A stretch of DNA of 64,000 bases from Atherinomorus stipes (lineage: Eukaryota; Chordata; Actinopteri; Atheriniformes; Atherinidae), in contig JALJCO010010235.1 in NCBI GenBank assembly GCA_023101725.1, forward strand, positions 186,001 through 250,000, read 5' to 3'. Shown piece by piece: positions 49,380 through 61,445 of the stretch. The notes beneath the pieces were generated by a model that was given only the letters and a program-made list of their open reading frames with translations, had not been told where the DNA came from and searched no databases. Position 1 is the stretch's first letter, and the number at the start of each line of letters is the position of its first letter. Made by a program: the position numbers and the translations under genes.

Positions 49380-50384
49380 CTGAAAATCTGGGTAAGACTT
49401 TCTGGCGCTGTAATTGATTGGTTTAAGTCCCATTTAAAAGACGGGGTCTACTTTGTGTCTGTACTGTAAGTAACTATAAATCAGAGAACAAAAATAACCT
49501 GCAGAGTTCTCCAAGGCTCCATCTTGGGGCCACTGCTGTTTAACATCTACATGCTTCCACTCCCTCAAATTATAAAAAACTACAAAAGATGTTATCATAA
49601 GTATGCTGACGACACACAAATTTACACAAATGGAAGTTGATCCAAACACTAATCAGATGCACTGATCAAATTAAAGATTGGATGTGCCTGAACTTTCTTC
49701 AGTTAAATGAAGACAAAGGTGAAAAAATAGTTTTTGAGGGCAAGGAATAAAGATTAAATGTTGGCAATCAGCTTCAAACAGCCAGGTTTAAAACTAACAA
49801 CCAAGCCAGAAATCTGAGAGGAGTCATTGGCTCAGGTCACTTTTGAACATGAAGATTTAAGGACTGTGTCTCAGCAGGACTTAGAAAAACTTAATCATGC
49901 ATTTATCTTTATTAGACTAGACGACTGTAACGCTGTCATTACAGGTCTCCTTAAAAAGTCCATCAGACAGCTCCAGTTAGTCCAGAAACTGCAGTTAGTT
50001 GCTCCAGTCTTCACTAAGAAAGTGGATCTTATAATTCCAGTCATCAGATCTTTACAATGACTTCCAGTTTGTCAGAGAATTGACGTCAAAATCCTGCAGT
50101 TATTTTAAAAAGCACTGAATGGTCTAGGGCCAAAATCCATTCAGAATCTCCTGGTGTGTTATGAACCAACCAGCTTCTTCAGGTCCTCAGGGTCAAGTCT
50201 ACTTTCTTTTCCCAGAATCAGAAATAAACATAGAGGAAGCATTCAGTTTTTATACTCCTTTTATTCTTTGCATTTTATCTTATTTCATTTGAGCTTTTTC
50301 TGTCCTTAAATAATTTATTTGATTTCTTCCTAAAGTTTGTTTTTAATGTACTTTTTAATGCAACCTCTGCACCCCGCTGTGATG
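49380..50384 (+). pseudogene. LINE reverse-transcriptase remnant with YADD motif
   Basis: The frame near 49500 reads GSILGPLLFNIYMLPL and, close behind, YADDTQIY, the reverse-transcriptase catalytic motif of LINEs of the Rex1/CR1 group. Further pieces follow in shifted frames (VIGSGHF region near 49820, RLDDCNAVITGLLKKS near 49915, QLVQKLQLVAPV). Stops and frameshifts make it inactive. Its 3' end continues at 52089 after an inserted hAT-like element. Confidence 0.85.
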
Positions 50385-50392
50385 CTTTTAAT

Positions 50393-52080
50393 TAGGGATG
50401 TCTGATATTATCGGCCTACAGATATTATTGGCCGATTTTGGCATTAAAATGTTATATCAGAAAATATCGGTATTGTTTTATTTTGGGCCGATATTTTGAA
50501 AAATGAAATCTCGCGAGATTTCATTAGTAAAAACTAACATCAGGCTCGTTCGGATTGACTGCGTCTGTCTACCGTCTGACTTCATGGTCAGACGAGAGCT
50601 GCGTGAGTCTCGGGGGCGGACCATAAATGCAGCGCATCTCAGCTGGACAAGTTCGCCAACGTGAAGACTGCAATAACGGAGGATCTCACGGCATTTGCCT
50701 TTATTTCGCTCAAAGTTACTGAATGCTGAGCAGATGTGATCAAGTCTAATTTCAGAGTATTGAAACAGCGTGTTGTTGACGCTGATTACATGAACTCAAA
50801 CTGGACTGTAGTAGACTGAATGTTGTTTACCTGTTAAGGTGCAACACAGAGGACACCTAATCTGGTAAATGTCCAGGCTCAAATATAAAAACCATAAATG
50901 CTTTGCCTTGAAGAATAAATTTAAAACAAATAAAGAAATAGAAACTTATTTTTTCTAGATGGGGCTGGAAATAAATATTATATATAATATGTATATATTA
51001 TTTTTATTAAGGATTTGGGTAGCCTACTCATGGATAACATAAGGGGGAGCATGTGGAAAGGTGGATACACACCAATAAGTCCATCAAATCCAAATTATGA
51101 AGAGGATTTGTGAAAGTTTTGGTATAACTTAGTTAAGCTTTATATTTATCTGAGTAGAATAACTTGTGGCTGCAACACGTTTGTGTTCCTCTGTTGCTGC
51201 AGTCAGATATCAGTCTGTTCATGAATCAGTCTGTCCAGGTTTGTGAACATCAGCCTAACTAAAATATGAAACACCAAGGCTGATTTTGTAGCCTGTTTAA
51301 AACACCTAAATGGATTTATTACTGGGGGACAGTCCCGTCCAACAATCGGAGCTTGCGTCAGTGAGAGGGGAAACCAATCAGAACCAGGTTCCGGCGGCGG
51401 TGGAGGCAGGTCCAAAAGCTGCAGTTGCTGAGGAGTAACTGCACGCTCCGACTGCAGACGGACGACTCACGCGATGTCTGATGATCATGTGGTCTGGTCA
51501 CGTTTTCCGGTGCCGTGCAGGCGCAGTCTGAAGTCGGACAAAGTTTCTAACCAGCATGCAACATTCCAAGACCACAATCCCTCACTTCCAGCCGAGTTGC
51601 GCTGCAGATCACCAAAGTCGAACGAGCCTATCATCACAGAGCAATGAAATCTCGCGAGATCTTGTTCCATAAGCAGTAGTCCAGCATAAAAGTCGCTGTT
51701 ATCCTGGAAGAACTTCATATCCCAGCATTCCTTTCAGAGTTATGTGACTACAGTGCAGCTGCTGCTGCTACAGACTGACTTGCTTTGAAGCCGCTTATAA
51801 TATTTCTGGTTTTAAGTTTTTGTTTAAGTTACCAAGTTGTCAGAAACATTATAATTAGCCACATGTTGGCTAATACCTGCTAGTATCTGATATCTGGCAG
51901 CCAGATGTCTGAAATGAACTCCTCTGGCTGAGTTAAGGAGATTTTGAGATCTTTGCTCTTCGAGCAGAATGTAGTTCACAGTTCTCTGCATATATCAGTT
52001 GATATCGGATATCGGAATTTAAGAGTTGGACAATATTGGTATATCGAATATTGGAAAAAAGCCTATATCGAATACCACTA
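50393..52080. mobile_element. hAT-like element with CGCG palindromes and perfect target duplication
   Basis: 1688 bp between identical octamers CTTTTAAT (50385-50392, 52081-52088). Left end TAGGGATGTCTGATATTATC, right end ATATCGAATACCACTA. It contains two intact TCTCGCGAGA palindromes (50509-50518, 51650-51659). No transposase is recognisable. It splits the tail of a LINE remnant. A shorter relative lies at 56222-56978. Confidence 0.9.
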
Positions 52081-52088
52081 CTTTTAAT

Positions 52089-52155
52089 GTTTTACGTTTA
52101 GCGCTTTGAATGGTCTTGTAAATGACGTGCTATAGACATAAAATCGCCTTGCCTC
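52089..52155 (+). mobile_element. Displaced 3' tail of the LINE remnant
   Basis: AGCGCTTTGAATGGTCTTGT followed by GTGCTATAGACATAAAATCG and CCTTGCC is the usual end of fish LINEs of this group. It continues the remnant at 49380-50384 across the inserted hAT-like element. Confidence 0.75.
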
Positions 52156-52912
52156 AGTGACTAACAGGACGACCATGATGGATTAGAAATAATTACGTCA
52201 GTTCCTTTGTAACATTACAACATTGTGCCTCCCAAATACAGCCTTTCATGTTTAAACAGTATTATATCTTAATTACTCCCAGATCCAGTTGAGTTTTCAC
52301 TTCTTTCCCTCTGAGGAACACAAAGACTACAGTACAGTGGCTTCACAGAAATCCATGCAAGCATAAATGTACATTGTGTTCTGTCTGTGAGTGTTGAATT
52401 TTTATGAACTTTGGTTTGTATGGTTTAAGGTCAGGGCATAATTGATCCATCCTCTCTGAGATCAAGTATTTTCAAGTTATTGTATTTCATTTTTAACTTT
52501 AAGTTGAAGTAATTCTGCTTTATAGAGCCGTGGCGATGGCAGGACACAGCTAAGGATATCCCCTGTTCTCTCTACAAGGGAATGTTGTGGTTAATTTTTC
52601 TCTCCTTGGAATGTAGCAGACCTGACTGTAATGATGACATAATAAAGCATCACAGGAAGGCGTTGAACTCCTTAAAGTTAATAATTTGTCAGTGTTATCA
52701 CAGTTATGTCTCTGATGTTGGTGGAGTTTTTTCTTCTTTTGCTCTGGAAGCACAGCCTGTACGCAGGTAAGAATGTTCCTGCTGACTGTTTTTGCTTTAA
52801 TCATTTTAAATGAGAAAACCAAGGCAGGTTTTTAGATTCATTTTATGACCAGCCAGGTTGTAACTTTAAGCATAACTGTAACAGTCAGGTGGATCTGCAT
52901 GGATGACTGTTA

Positions 52913-53449
52913 TAGTCATCCTCAGAATTATTCATACAGTACCTTCCAATTAAAGAAAAGGCTAGATTCATAGTAATTCATATAAAAGAAAATAAAGAAC
53001 CTAATAATAAATAAAAATTCACAAAATTTATAGTTTAGTGGATTAAAAATGTTGCTTTTGAATTGTGGTTGGAAATAATAATTAAAAAACAAATAAACAA
53101 AACTGTACCCACCACATTAGAGCACATTTCCCATGAACAGTGGACCAAAACACCTGTCAACAGGTGCAGAAGTTTTTTTTTTTAATGTTCAAGAAAACAT
53201 TTAATTGAAGTGATTGCCTCAAAGTGTTGCTCAACAAAATTTTAGCTATGGTGCCCCCATAATGCTTGTTTACTTGTTTTATTTTTTGTGTGCTTGTTTT
53301 TAATATTTCTTTCAAACCACAATTCAAAATCAATGTAATTATTTTCATAGAATTTTTATTATTACTTTTGTCAATTTCAAATTATTTCACTGATAGCTGT
53401 TGTTTTTCCTTCTTTAATTTGAGGGCATTAATAATTTTGAGGACGATTG
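52913..53449. mobile_element. TA-flanked MITE, family A, copy 4
   Basis: Left end TAGTCATCCTCAGAATTATT after TA (52911-52912), right end AATTTTGAGGACGATTG before TA (53450-53451). The core AACAGTGGACCAAAACACCT is followed by a GTCAACAGGTG palindrome near 53157. A TA/GA microsatellite (53452-53560) directly follows. Confidence 0.88.
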
Positions 53450-53560
53450 TATATGTATATATATATATATATGTATGTATATATATTGAGAGAGAGAGAG
53501 ATATAGAGAGAGAGAGATAGAGAGAGACACAGAGAGAGAGACAGAGAGAGAGAGAGAGGT

Positions 53561-55107
53561 TTGTAATAGACAGTGGGTAGGAGGAAATATATAAATATAT
53601 ATGAACTATTAGAACATTTCTCTATTTTTCTTAACTCTTTTTTTAGTGAAGTGTCAGTATCAATATTTGCAACTACCTGCTGCTTTTATGTAATATAACT
53701 AATTGTATTTTGGCAATAACATGGTTATATTGTATCAATGTTACCACCTAATCATTTTATTGATGTCATAACACATGCAAGCCAAGCTGACAAACAAACT
53801 TGGATAAAGTTGCCTTGTGTTAGCTGCACCAGTGGACCTGGTTATCAGTTCGGGATGTTCCTGTTCTCTTAAATGCAAGTCCTTGTTTGTGCTCTCCAGG
53901 AACTGCTCTGTGCAAAATTCTTTTTCAAGTCTTTAAAAGATCTGGCAAAACTACAAATGTGTAGGCAGACAACTATACAGCAGTGGTTTGACCTTTGATA
54001 ACCTCTGGTTTCATCTTCGTGTTAAGCAAACAAAACTTTTGACGCATGTCATGCACATGACAGAGCATTTCTCTGGCTGCAGGGAGGGACTGAAGCAACA
54101 GCTGCTTAATAGAAATGCTCTCTCCGACTGATCAGGATGGTCTCATTGCTAATAAAATCCTTGCATTGTGGTGTTTGGGATTCTTATGATGCCTGCACAA
54201 TACTTCAATCCTGACAACTCTGCCAGTTTGCTGGGAGGGCCTCTAACTGCACCCCTGGGTCTGTGCAGCTGGCAGTCGCTGTCATAATTCAACCTCAATT
54301 GAACATTTTTTCATGTAAAGACATGGTTGAAATGTCACTTTTAGTGAATGTGGTCATGTGGTGTGCCTTCTTAGGTAGTCACTGCACAGTTGGGGCTTTT
54401 ATTCATGGTCATCATGACTCAGAGTCCTGCTGGTTTTCATTTGCATCCCATCAAGAATTGATTTGAATTCCAGAAGATGACTAAGTGATGTTTAGTCTGT
54501 GAATCTTATACATATTATGTTATATATTCATTTCAAGCCCAGTTTTTGGTTAAATGCTACCCTTCTTTACGAAAAGATTTTATTTTGAGTTGTACTGGAC
54601 AATCTAAAGCGCAGCAACCATGCTCTGCTTCCATATTCTGGTTACACAGATGCAGCGTGAGATGTCATTTTCCCTGCAGCCAGTGCTGAAGTGTTGTTGG
54701 TTATATAACCACTAGGTGGCACACTCAGTCTTTGGTCCTCCACCAGTGTAAAATCCTACTCTGCAGCACAAAGGAAATCCAGAACATTGCTGGTTTTTAG
54801 TTAGAAAGTTTGGCTAAAATGCTTCAGACTGTAGTCTGGGTAAGATTCATTTCGACTCTTCACTTAAAGGGCACTTTGTCTGATGTAATCCTGAACTTGT
54901 GACCAAGTTCTGATCTGTAATCCTGTACGTTTCAGTACCAGCCGCTATGTTGCATGTAAGCACACAAATACACAGCCATTTCCTTTTCACCAGATGATTC
55001 ACTCTTTAGTTTTAAGGAGAAATTGCACTTCCTCATCCATGTTGTGAAACACTTTGTTATTCCATATTAACTAAATGCGCCATGCTATTATGACCTTCTC
55101 TTTTCAG
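53561..55107. other. Intergenic or 5' intronic DNA
   Basis: No coding similarity. If the exon at 55108 is real, this stretch would be its upstream intron. A CAG/GTAAGA donor-like site at 52766 could mark an earlier non-coding exon. Confidence 0.35.
54709..54722 (+). promoter_or_regulatory. Candidate CTCF site
   Basis: CCACTAGGTGGCAC fits the core consensus CCASYAGRKGGCRS at all 14 positions, on the plus strand. Motif match only. Confidence 0.45.
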
Positions 55108-55124
55108 GTTGCTGAAAGTTAAAC

Positions 55125-55190
55125 ATGGGCAAAACAAAGGATGTCCAGGCCGATCACAAAAAGAACAACCCAGAGAAGAGCTCTGAAAAG
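55125..55190 (+). CDS. Candidate first coding exon of an unidentified gene running off to the right
   Basis: A pyrimidine tract and CTTTTCAG (ending 55107) precede an exon with a 17-nt leader, a start codon at 55125, and 22 codons (MGKTKDVQADHK, then NNPEKSSEK) up to AAAAG/GTTGGT. The peptide is charged and lysine-rich, with no domain I recognise. The good acceptor, the start codon and the open frame up to a donor argue for a real exon. The moderate donor and lack of a second exon argue against. Later exons would lie in or beyond the rest of the window; I found none. Confidence 0.35.
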
Positions 55191-56221
55191 GTTGGTGTGA
55201 TTCTGCCACAATTCTTTAAGGCTTGGAAGTTATTTCTCTGACAAGTGTCAAATGATATAACATGGTGTCTCTTGGGAGAAATCAAATTTGTCTGGTCTGA
55301 TATACGGGCTGCCTGCTCTGTTGTGATAGCACTATAGTATGTAGGTCATGGCCATCCTCGTTATTTACCTGTTGTGTCATACATTAACCCCGCATGATGA
55401 CATGTAGACTATACTTATACTATGCTTCAGTTAATATGTGATTTCTCTGGCTAGAGCACAACGATCTCTGTTTAAAACCCTGCTTAAAAAAAAACATTAT
55501 GTACTAACATGATCCTCACACATCTCAAAGATGATCAACTGATTACTTGTGCAATAAAACTCTATTATTCAGTGGAATAAGATTTATTTATGCTGTGCAC
55601 ACAGAAAGTCTCACATCTGAGGCACATGTTTATCATTCTGTTTATGAACATCTGTAAATGTTTATTTATAACTTTTCATAAAATCTCTATTTATCCTAGC
55701 CCCCTCTCCACTCATGACAGGCATAAGCATTATGGCTTTGATCTAGCCGTCTTTCCTGTGCCACTTTCATTATTAGCCTCCACCTAGTCAATTATAAACC
55801 ACTCCATAACACAATCAGCTCTGGAGCCTGTCTGCTATGCCAACTGAGCAAGGTCCCAGTGGAAACATTTCCATGCAGCTTTATCTCTTTCTGTTTGCTC
55901 ACACTGTAATCAAAGGTGAACAATATCCTCGTGACCGTACACCTGCGTTTGATTTGTACCTTCCAAACATAACACCCCCATTAGGAGTGAGATGCACAAA
56001 ATGTGCTGATGCATAAATTTATTGTCACATAAAAGAAAATGTACTTGTGAGTTACACAGGAACAAGATATGGCTCGTATCTTTTCAAATGCTCTTAAGAA
56101 CCGATTGCCCCACATGTAATACGACTTTAACATGAGGAATGTTTTAACTTTTGTTTTATTAATTTATCTTTAATTTTGCTTTGTTGCATTCTTTGCTTGG
56201 CAGAGTTTACATACAAAGGAT

Positions 56222-56978
56222 TAGGGGTGTCCAGTTTTATTGGCCAATAATGTCATTAAAATGTGATATAAAAAATGATCAGTATCAGTTTTTTCTGGAT
56301 TGATATATTTTTTTTAACCAATGAAATCTCACGAGATTTTGTAATGGAACAATGAGATCTCGCGAGATTGTTCCAGCAGCACCGCTCAAGTATGTAGAAA
56401 AATATTGGCATTAAAATGTGATATTGGAAAATATTGGTGTCTTTTTTTTTGTACCCATATTTTTAAAAATGAAATTTCACGAGATTTTGTTAGTAAAATC
56501 TTGTGAAATTTTGTTGTTTCATAATGAAATCTCACAAGATCTTATTGCATTAGCATCTGTCTAGCTTGTATAAAAGTTCCTGTTATAGTGGGAGAACTTC
56601 ATATCCCAGCATTCCTTTCAGAATCATGTGACTACAGTGCAGCTGCTGCTGCTACAGACTTACTTGCTTTCAAGCTGCTTATAACATGTCTGGTTTTAAG
56701 TTGTTGGTTAAGTTATCAAGTTGTCACAAACATTATAATTAGCCACATGTTGGCTAATACCTGCTAGTATCTGATATCTGGCAGCCAGATGTCCAAAATG
56801 AACTCCTCTGGCTGAGCTAAGGACATTTTGGGATCTTTGCTCTCATAGCAGAATACAGTTCACAAAATATGAGAGATACAACCTCACAGTTGTCTGCATA
56901 TATTGGTATCGGTTGATATCGGATATTGGAATATCAGATATTAAATATCGGTGAAAAAGGCAATATCAAACATCCCTA
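56222..56978. mobile_element. hAT-like element related to 50393-52080
   Basis: Left end TAGGGGTGTCCAGTTTTATT, right end ATCAAACATCCCTA. Flanking octamers CAAAGGAT (56214-56221) and GAAAGGAT (56979-56986) agree at 7 of 8. It shares with the longer element the blocks GCAGCTGCTGCTGCTACAGA and CTGATATCTGGCAGCCAGAT. It carries one intact TCTCGCGAGA (56358-56367) and decayed copies near 56325, 56477 and 56526. Confidence 0.88.
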
Positions 56979-57218
56979 GAAAGGATGTAATATATCCTTT
57001 TGTAGAATGAATCTATGTGCTGTAAATTTAGGCAATTTTTTGTAAATTTAAACAATACTTGCATCCTGCATTTTATTACATATAAAGTCATTGTGTGTTG
57101 CACTGAAGGACACAATATAAATTTATCCATCAAATCATGTTTTTTTTTATTAAATAAACAACGAGAGGTGAATTATAAGACATCATCAGCTTTTTATATT
57201 GGGGGATCAGGATATATA

Positions 57219-57740
57219 CAGTTGTCCTCAAAATTACCCATATCCTCCAATTAAAGAAAAGGCTAAATTGACAATAATTATTCAAATTCAAAAAATAATA
57301 ATAATAAAAAATAATGTATATATATATATGTATATATGGTTTTGTAAAAAAGAAGGATGTTTTTAAAAAGTGGGGGAAAAAAATAAAAAAAAAAAAAAAA
57401 AAAAACAAAAAAAACCAAAAAAAATCTCCCAACAATACCCCCCATTCAAAAAGTAATAAAAAAAATCACCGGCAGAGGGAGATTTATTTTATTTTTTTAC
57501 AAAACAAAAAACCCCGTGATAGCGGTAATGTCTTAAAGTTGTTCAACAAAAATTTAATTAATTCTTTTTTTTTTTTTTTTTTTTTTTAATATTTTTGTTG
57601 AGCCACAATTCAAATTCAATGTCATAATTTTCATAGAATTTCTTACTTATTGTCACGTTTGACAGTTTCAACTTATTTCACTGACAGCTGATTTATTTTC
57701 TTCTTTAATTTGAAGGTATGAATAATTTTGAGGATGACTG
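57219..57740. mobile_element. TA-flanked MITE, family A, copy 5 (core lost)
   Basis: Left end CAGTTGTCCTCAAAATTACC after TA (57217-57218), right end AATTTTGAGGATGACTG before TA (57741-57742). The middle is replaced by A-rich and T-rich runs (about 57378-57425 and 57565-57590), and the AACAGTGGACC core is gone. Confidence 0.85.
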
Positions 57741-57929
57741 TAAGCACTAATGAAGTACGGAAAGTAATCATGATGATAAAATAATCTGTAGAAAACTCTT
57801 CTAAGAATCATTGATTTGTTGTTTAATAGCATTTAACTTAAATTGGTTTGTGTAGAATTTGTGAAGTTCTTTAATCCTATTTTTTTTCAAACACTTTATT
57901 TACTTTTTAAAAAGAAACACAGAAACACA

Positions 57930-59490
57930 GGCGCAAGAAAAAAAAAAGAGACAGACAGACATTGCCAAGATAAACACACTTTTATGGAGCCAGATAGGTG
58001 CAGACAGTCCATTTGCTCTGGCTGGAGACTGTGTAGATGAAGCGTACTCCACAGATCAGGCCTTTGAGGTTCTGGGATGAGGCTTCTGCATTTTAAAATA
58101 ATCAATAAATGGTCCCCAGATCTTTGCAAATGTCTCATTATTGTCAGATAAATTGTATTGGATCTCTTGTAGGTATAAACAGGACAGCATGTCTTTCAAC
58201 CAGTAATGGAAACTGGGAGGGGAAGAGGATTTCCATTCCCTCAATATGAGCCTCTTTGCAATATCCATCCCAAACATAATGGCTTGCTGAATTGCCTGGA
58301 AACAGGACAGTTTGATCCAAACACCCAAGAATTGCTGTTGGAGCAGTGGGCATTATTGTTTCCTCACATATACGACTGCACAGTTTGAAAAATTCAGACC
58401 AATAATTCATGAGTATAGGGCAGAAAAAAAACAAACAAATGGCCCGAAGCACCATCACTTATCTTACATTTGTCACATGAGGATGAAATAGAAGAAAGAA
58501 TTGATGATTTGGTTTTAGAATAATGCAAATGATGAGTAACTTTAAATTGATTAAGCTGAAGTCTGACATTCCCTGCAAAAACTCAGATCTTAACAAGTTT
58601 ATTTTTCTAATTTCTAGTCAAAATATCTCATCCGACTCAAAATAAGACAAAATTACCTTAAAAGAAACATTTCAGTGAGATATAGGAACTTGTTTTAAGG
58701 CAATGCATCTTATTTCAAGAAATCTTATACAGAAAATTTCACATGGTAGATTTTGCTATGGGTAGAATCTTTTTCTTATTATTACAAGCAAAAAAAAAAA
58801 AAAAAAAAGTATTTTTTGGGGGGAGGGGAGGGGGAGGGGTTAAGAGTGGTCAAGATTTTTTTTGCTTGCAAAATAAGAAAAAAAAAAATCTGCCAATAGA
58901 ACAAGTTAAATGTTCTTGATAAGATTTCTTGAAATAATGCCTTAAAACAAGTTCCTATCTCACTGAAATGTTTCTCTTTAGGTAATTTTGTCTTATTTTA
59001 AGTCAGATGAGATATTTTGACTAGAAATTAGAAAAATATGCTTTGTAGGATTTGAGTTTTTGCAGTGTTTATTGAACATAGTTTTATTCCACGTAAGAAT
59101 ATTTCCCATAAATCATCCAAAATAACACCATTGATGTCTTCCACTCAATCCTCTGACATCAGAGTGAGGTTGACTTGAAAAAAAGGCTGACAAATTGTAA
59201 AATCAAGTGCTCAACTGTTGGGGGTTTTCTTAGAAGCTCAAAAAAGTCAAGCGGTACTGGCAGCTTGTCTGTTCGATTTAAAAATAGTCTCACAAAATGT
59301 CTTACCTGCAGAAATCTAAAAAATGGGATGATAATTGAGTAAAAGAGAAAAAAAAATCCTTATCAGCATAGAGGTCCCTAATTAAAGACAGATTGTTGTT
59401 TGACCACTGCATAAAAAAAGGAGCCAATATAGCAAAAACTTCATTTTTGTGTAATTCAAACGCAAAGAAAGGAGATTAATATCATCAATG
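57930..59490 (-). pseudogene. L1-like LINE ORF2 C-terminal remnant, split by a foldback MITE
   Basis: On the minus strand, before the inserted element: IIPFFRFLQVRHFVR (near 59330). After it: LNQFKVTHHLHYSK and SCDKCKISDGASGH (58560-58440), then AKRLILREWKSSSPPSFHY, WLKDMLSCLYLQE and IWGPFIDYFKM (down to 58060). This order (basic HYSK region, Cys-rich knuckle, then WK...W) is the C-terminus of L1-type ORF2 proteins. Frameshifts interrupt it. The MITE at 58571-59067 lies in the middle. Confidence 0.82.
58571..59067. mobile_element. Foldback MITE with CACTGCAAAAACTCA ends
   Basis: The left arm starts CCCTGCAAAAACTCAGATCT, the right arm ends GATTTGAGTTTTTGCAGTG. The arms of about 190 bp are inverted copies (AAACATTTCAGTGAGATATA near 58664 pairs with ATCTCACTGAAATGTTTCTC near 58955). 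It interrupts the L1-like remnant. A single arm of the family lies at 40335-40424. Confidence 0.88.
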
Positions 59491-59891
59491 CTTTTTGCCA
59501 AAAATAACACAGATAACATCTTAACCTTAATTATGTAAATTATTATTGCATTTTATTTGAGTTCAGAGTATAAACCTGGGTATTCATTAATCTGCCTCTT
59601 TATTAGCTTCTGCATAACTGGATCTTATCAATGTTTTATAAGTTTATAAAGCTTTTTTCTTTTTTTAAATGTTTTATGCTGCAAAAGATTAACGTAATAC
59701 ATGCACATGGATTGATTAGCTGTGCAAAGAAATAGCTGCAAATCCTTAGCTTAACACAGACAAAAGGAAAAAGAACATGGCATCTTTTAATTTCATTTAT
59801 TTTGTTACTAAAGATCTTCATGGTAATATCTGTGCAGATTAAAATTGTACAGTGCATAGCCTTTGCCTGATAGTATGCTGGGTTTGCCATC

Positions 59892-59927
<36 letters not shown>

Positions 59928-60987
59928 ACACAGACTTCCAGATAAGTATTTGTCATGCTGAAGCTCACAGTGACACTGTCAAGTAACATCCCAGCACCTC
60001 CTGCAATTATCTGTTAAGGACCGAGCCTTGTGCACCAAATACAAAGATGGGTTGTAGAGTTTTGAGATCGGCTTTTATTAATAGCTGAGCAACTTCATAA
60101 TTTTGGTAACAGTGTGCATCAAGTTGTATTTTCCTTGTTTATTTTTCATGTTAATCTTTAAAGTCATTCCGGGGGACTTATATGCAAAGCAACTGTGATG
60201 AAGGAGGCGCTCTTCTGTATTTTTTTTCAATATATGCAAATGAAAAGAAGTGGATTCCTCTAGGCAAACCTCTTCTGGAACATGCATCGCATATTGGAAG
60301 AATAAGGTTATCAGGAGTTCATATATATATGGGCAGAAACAAGACCGAGTTTGAATGATGCTTGAATTTCGCAGCTTTAGATTGTGTGAGCTTTAACTGT
60401 CTGCATATTTTCAGTATAAACCCACATGCAAAAGAGCTGTTTTAGGATGCTGGTGTAGGATACAACAAGGTGACTGGAGCCAGTGGAAGCACAGTCTCAG
60501 CAGTAATCAGGAGGTGGAGAATGAGCCTTTGTGCCATTAATCATAGCTGTAGCAGACAACCTCCAAAAGTAACACAATAGACAGTGTGCTGCTTGCAGAG
60601 TCTAACAGTGAAAATCAGAGAGGGAAGTTCATTAGACTTGCAGCAGATGTTTTGGAGATTCAACTTACTTTGCAGCACATTCAGTCTGGAACAAAATTAC
60701 ACACTGTGAACCTGTGTGTATGAGAGCCAAAAAAACTATAAAACTTGCAGATTCTTTTGTATAAAACTTCAAGATTAGCATTTGTAAGAACAGCACGAGT
60801 TCTATTGGAAGAACAGGAGGCCTCTAAATTCATTCAGTTCAGATGGGATCCAGCATGTTTGGTGTGAACCTGTTCAGGTCTGCCACTGTGAATACTCTGT
60901 CTGAAATTTGTGATGGTGAAACACAGAATTAGGAGGAAGAATAAGTCTACAGTTTGATAGGCAGGTTATATTTGTAGATGCAACTAT
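59491..60987. other. Intergenic DNA with a (GT)n run
   Basis: A (GT)n microsatellite lies at about 59894-59922. No gene or other repeat is recognised. Confidence 0.5.
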
Positions 60988-61401
60988 TAGAGATGCACCA
61001 ATCCAGATTTTTTCGATCCAATGAACCGTACATCTTGCCATGTGAGTGAAGGCATCAGGCTTGACATAAACATTTAGCCTTGTTAAAAAGGTAAAAATGA
61101 CAAATAAATCAACCTCATGTTATTTATTAACAAATAAAGTATAAATTAGCACCAAAAAGAAATAAATAGCACTTCTATGCTCTGCCTGATGACATAACTG
61201 GCGTTGCAAACATAGAATCAAAGTGACTAAATGGCTGTAACTGTATTGCTGTGTATGATAAAAAAAAAGAAATGACTGGATTGGAATGCTGGATCGGCCT
61301 TATTCATGCAATATCAGATCCAGCTAATTAGTCAATATCGGAGCCAATGTCCGGATCTGATATTGGATATCTGGATTGGATATCGGATCGGTGCATCTAT
61401 A
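60988..61401. mobile_element. Short hAT-like element
   Basis: Left end TAGAGATGCACCAATCC, right end the inverted GGATCGGTGCATCTATA. The flanks GCAACTAT and GCAATGAG agree at only 5 of 8. The right interior has GATATCGGATC-like repeats. Non-coding. Confidence 0.75.
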
Positions 61402-61445
61402 GCAATGAGCACCTGCAGATATTCATGATTACTGGCTTAGAAAAT

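Noticed and set aside
53266..53520. 84-codon frame on the plus strand
   Set aside because: It runs through the right end of a family A MITE into a TA/GA microsatellite.
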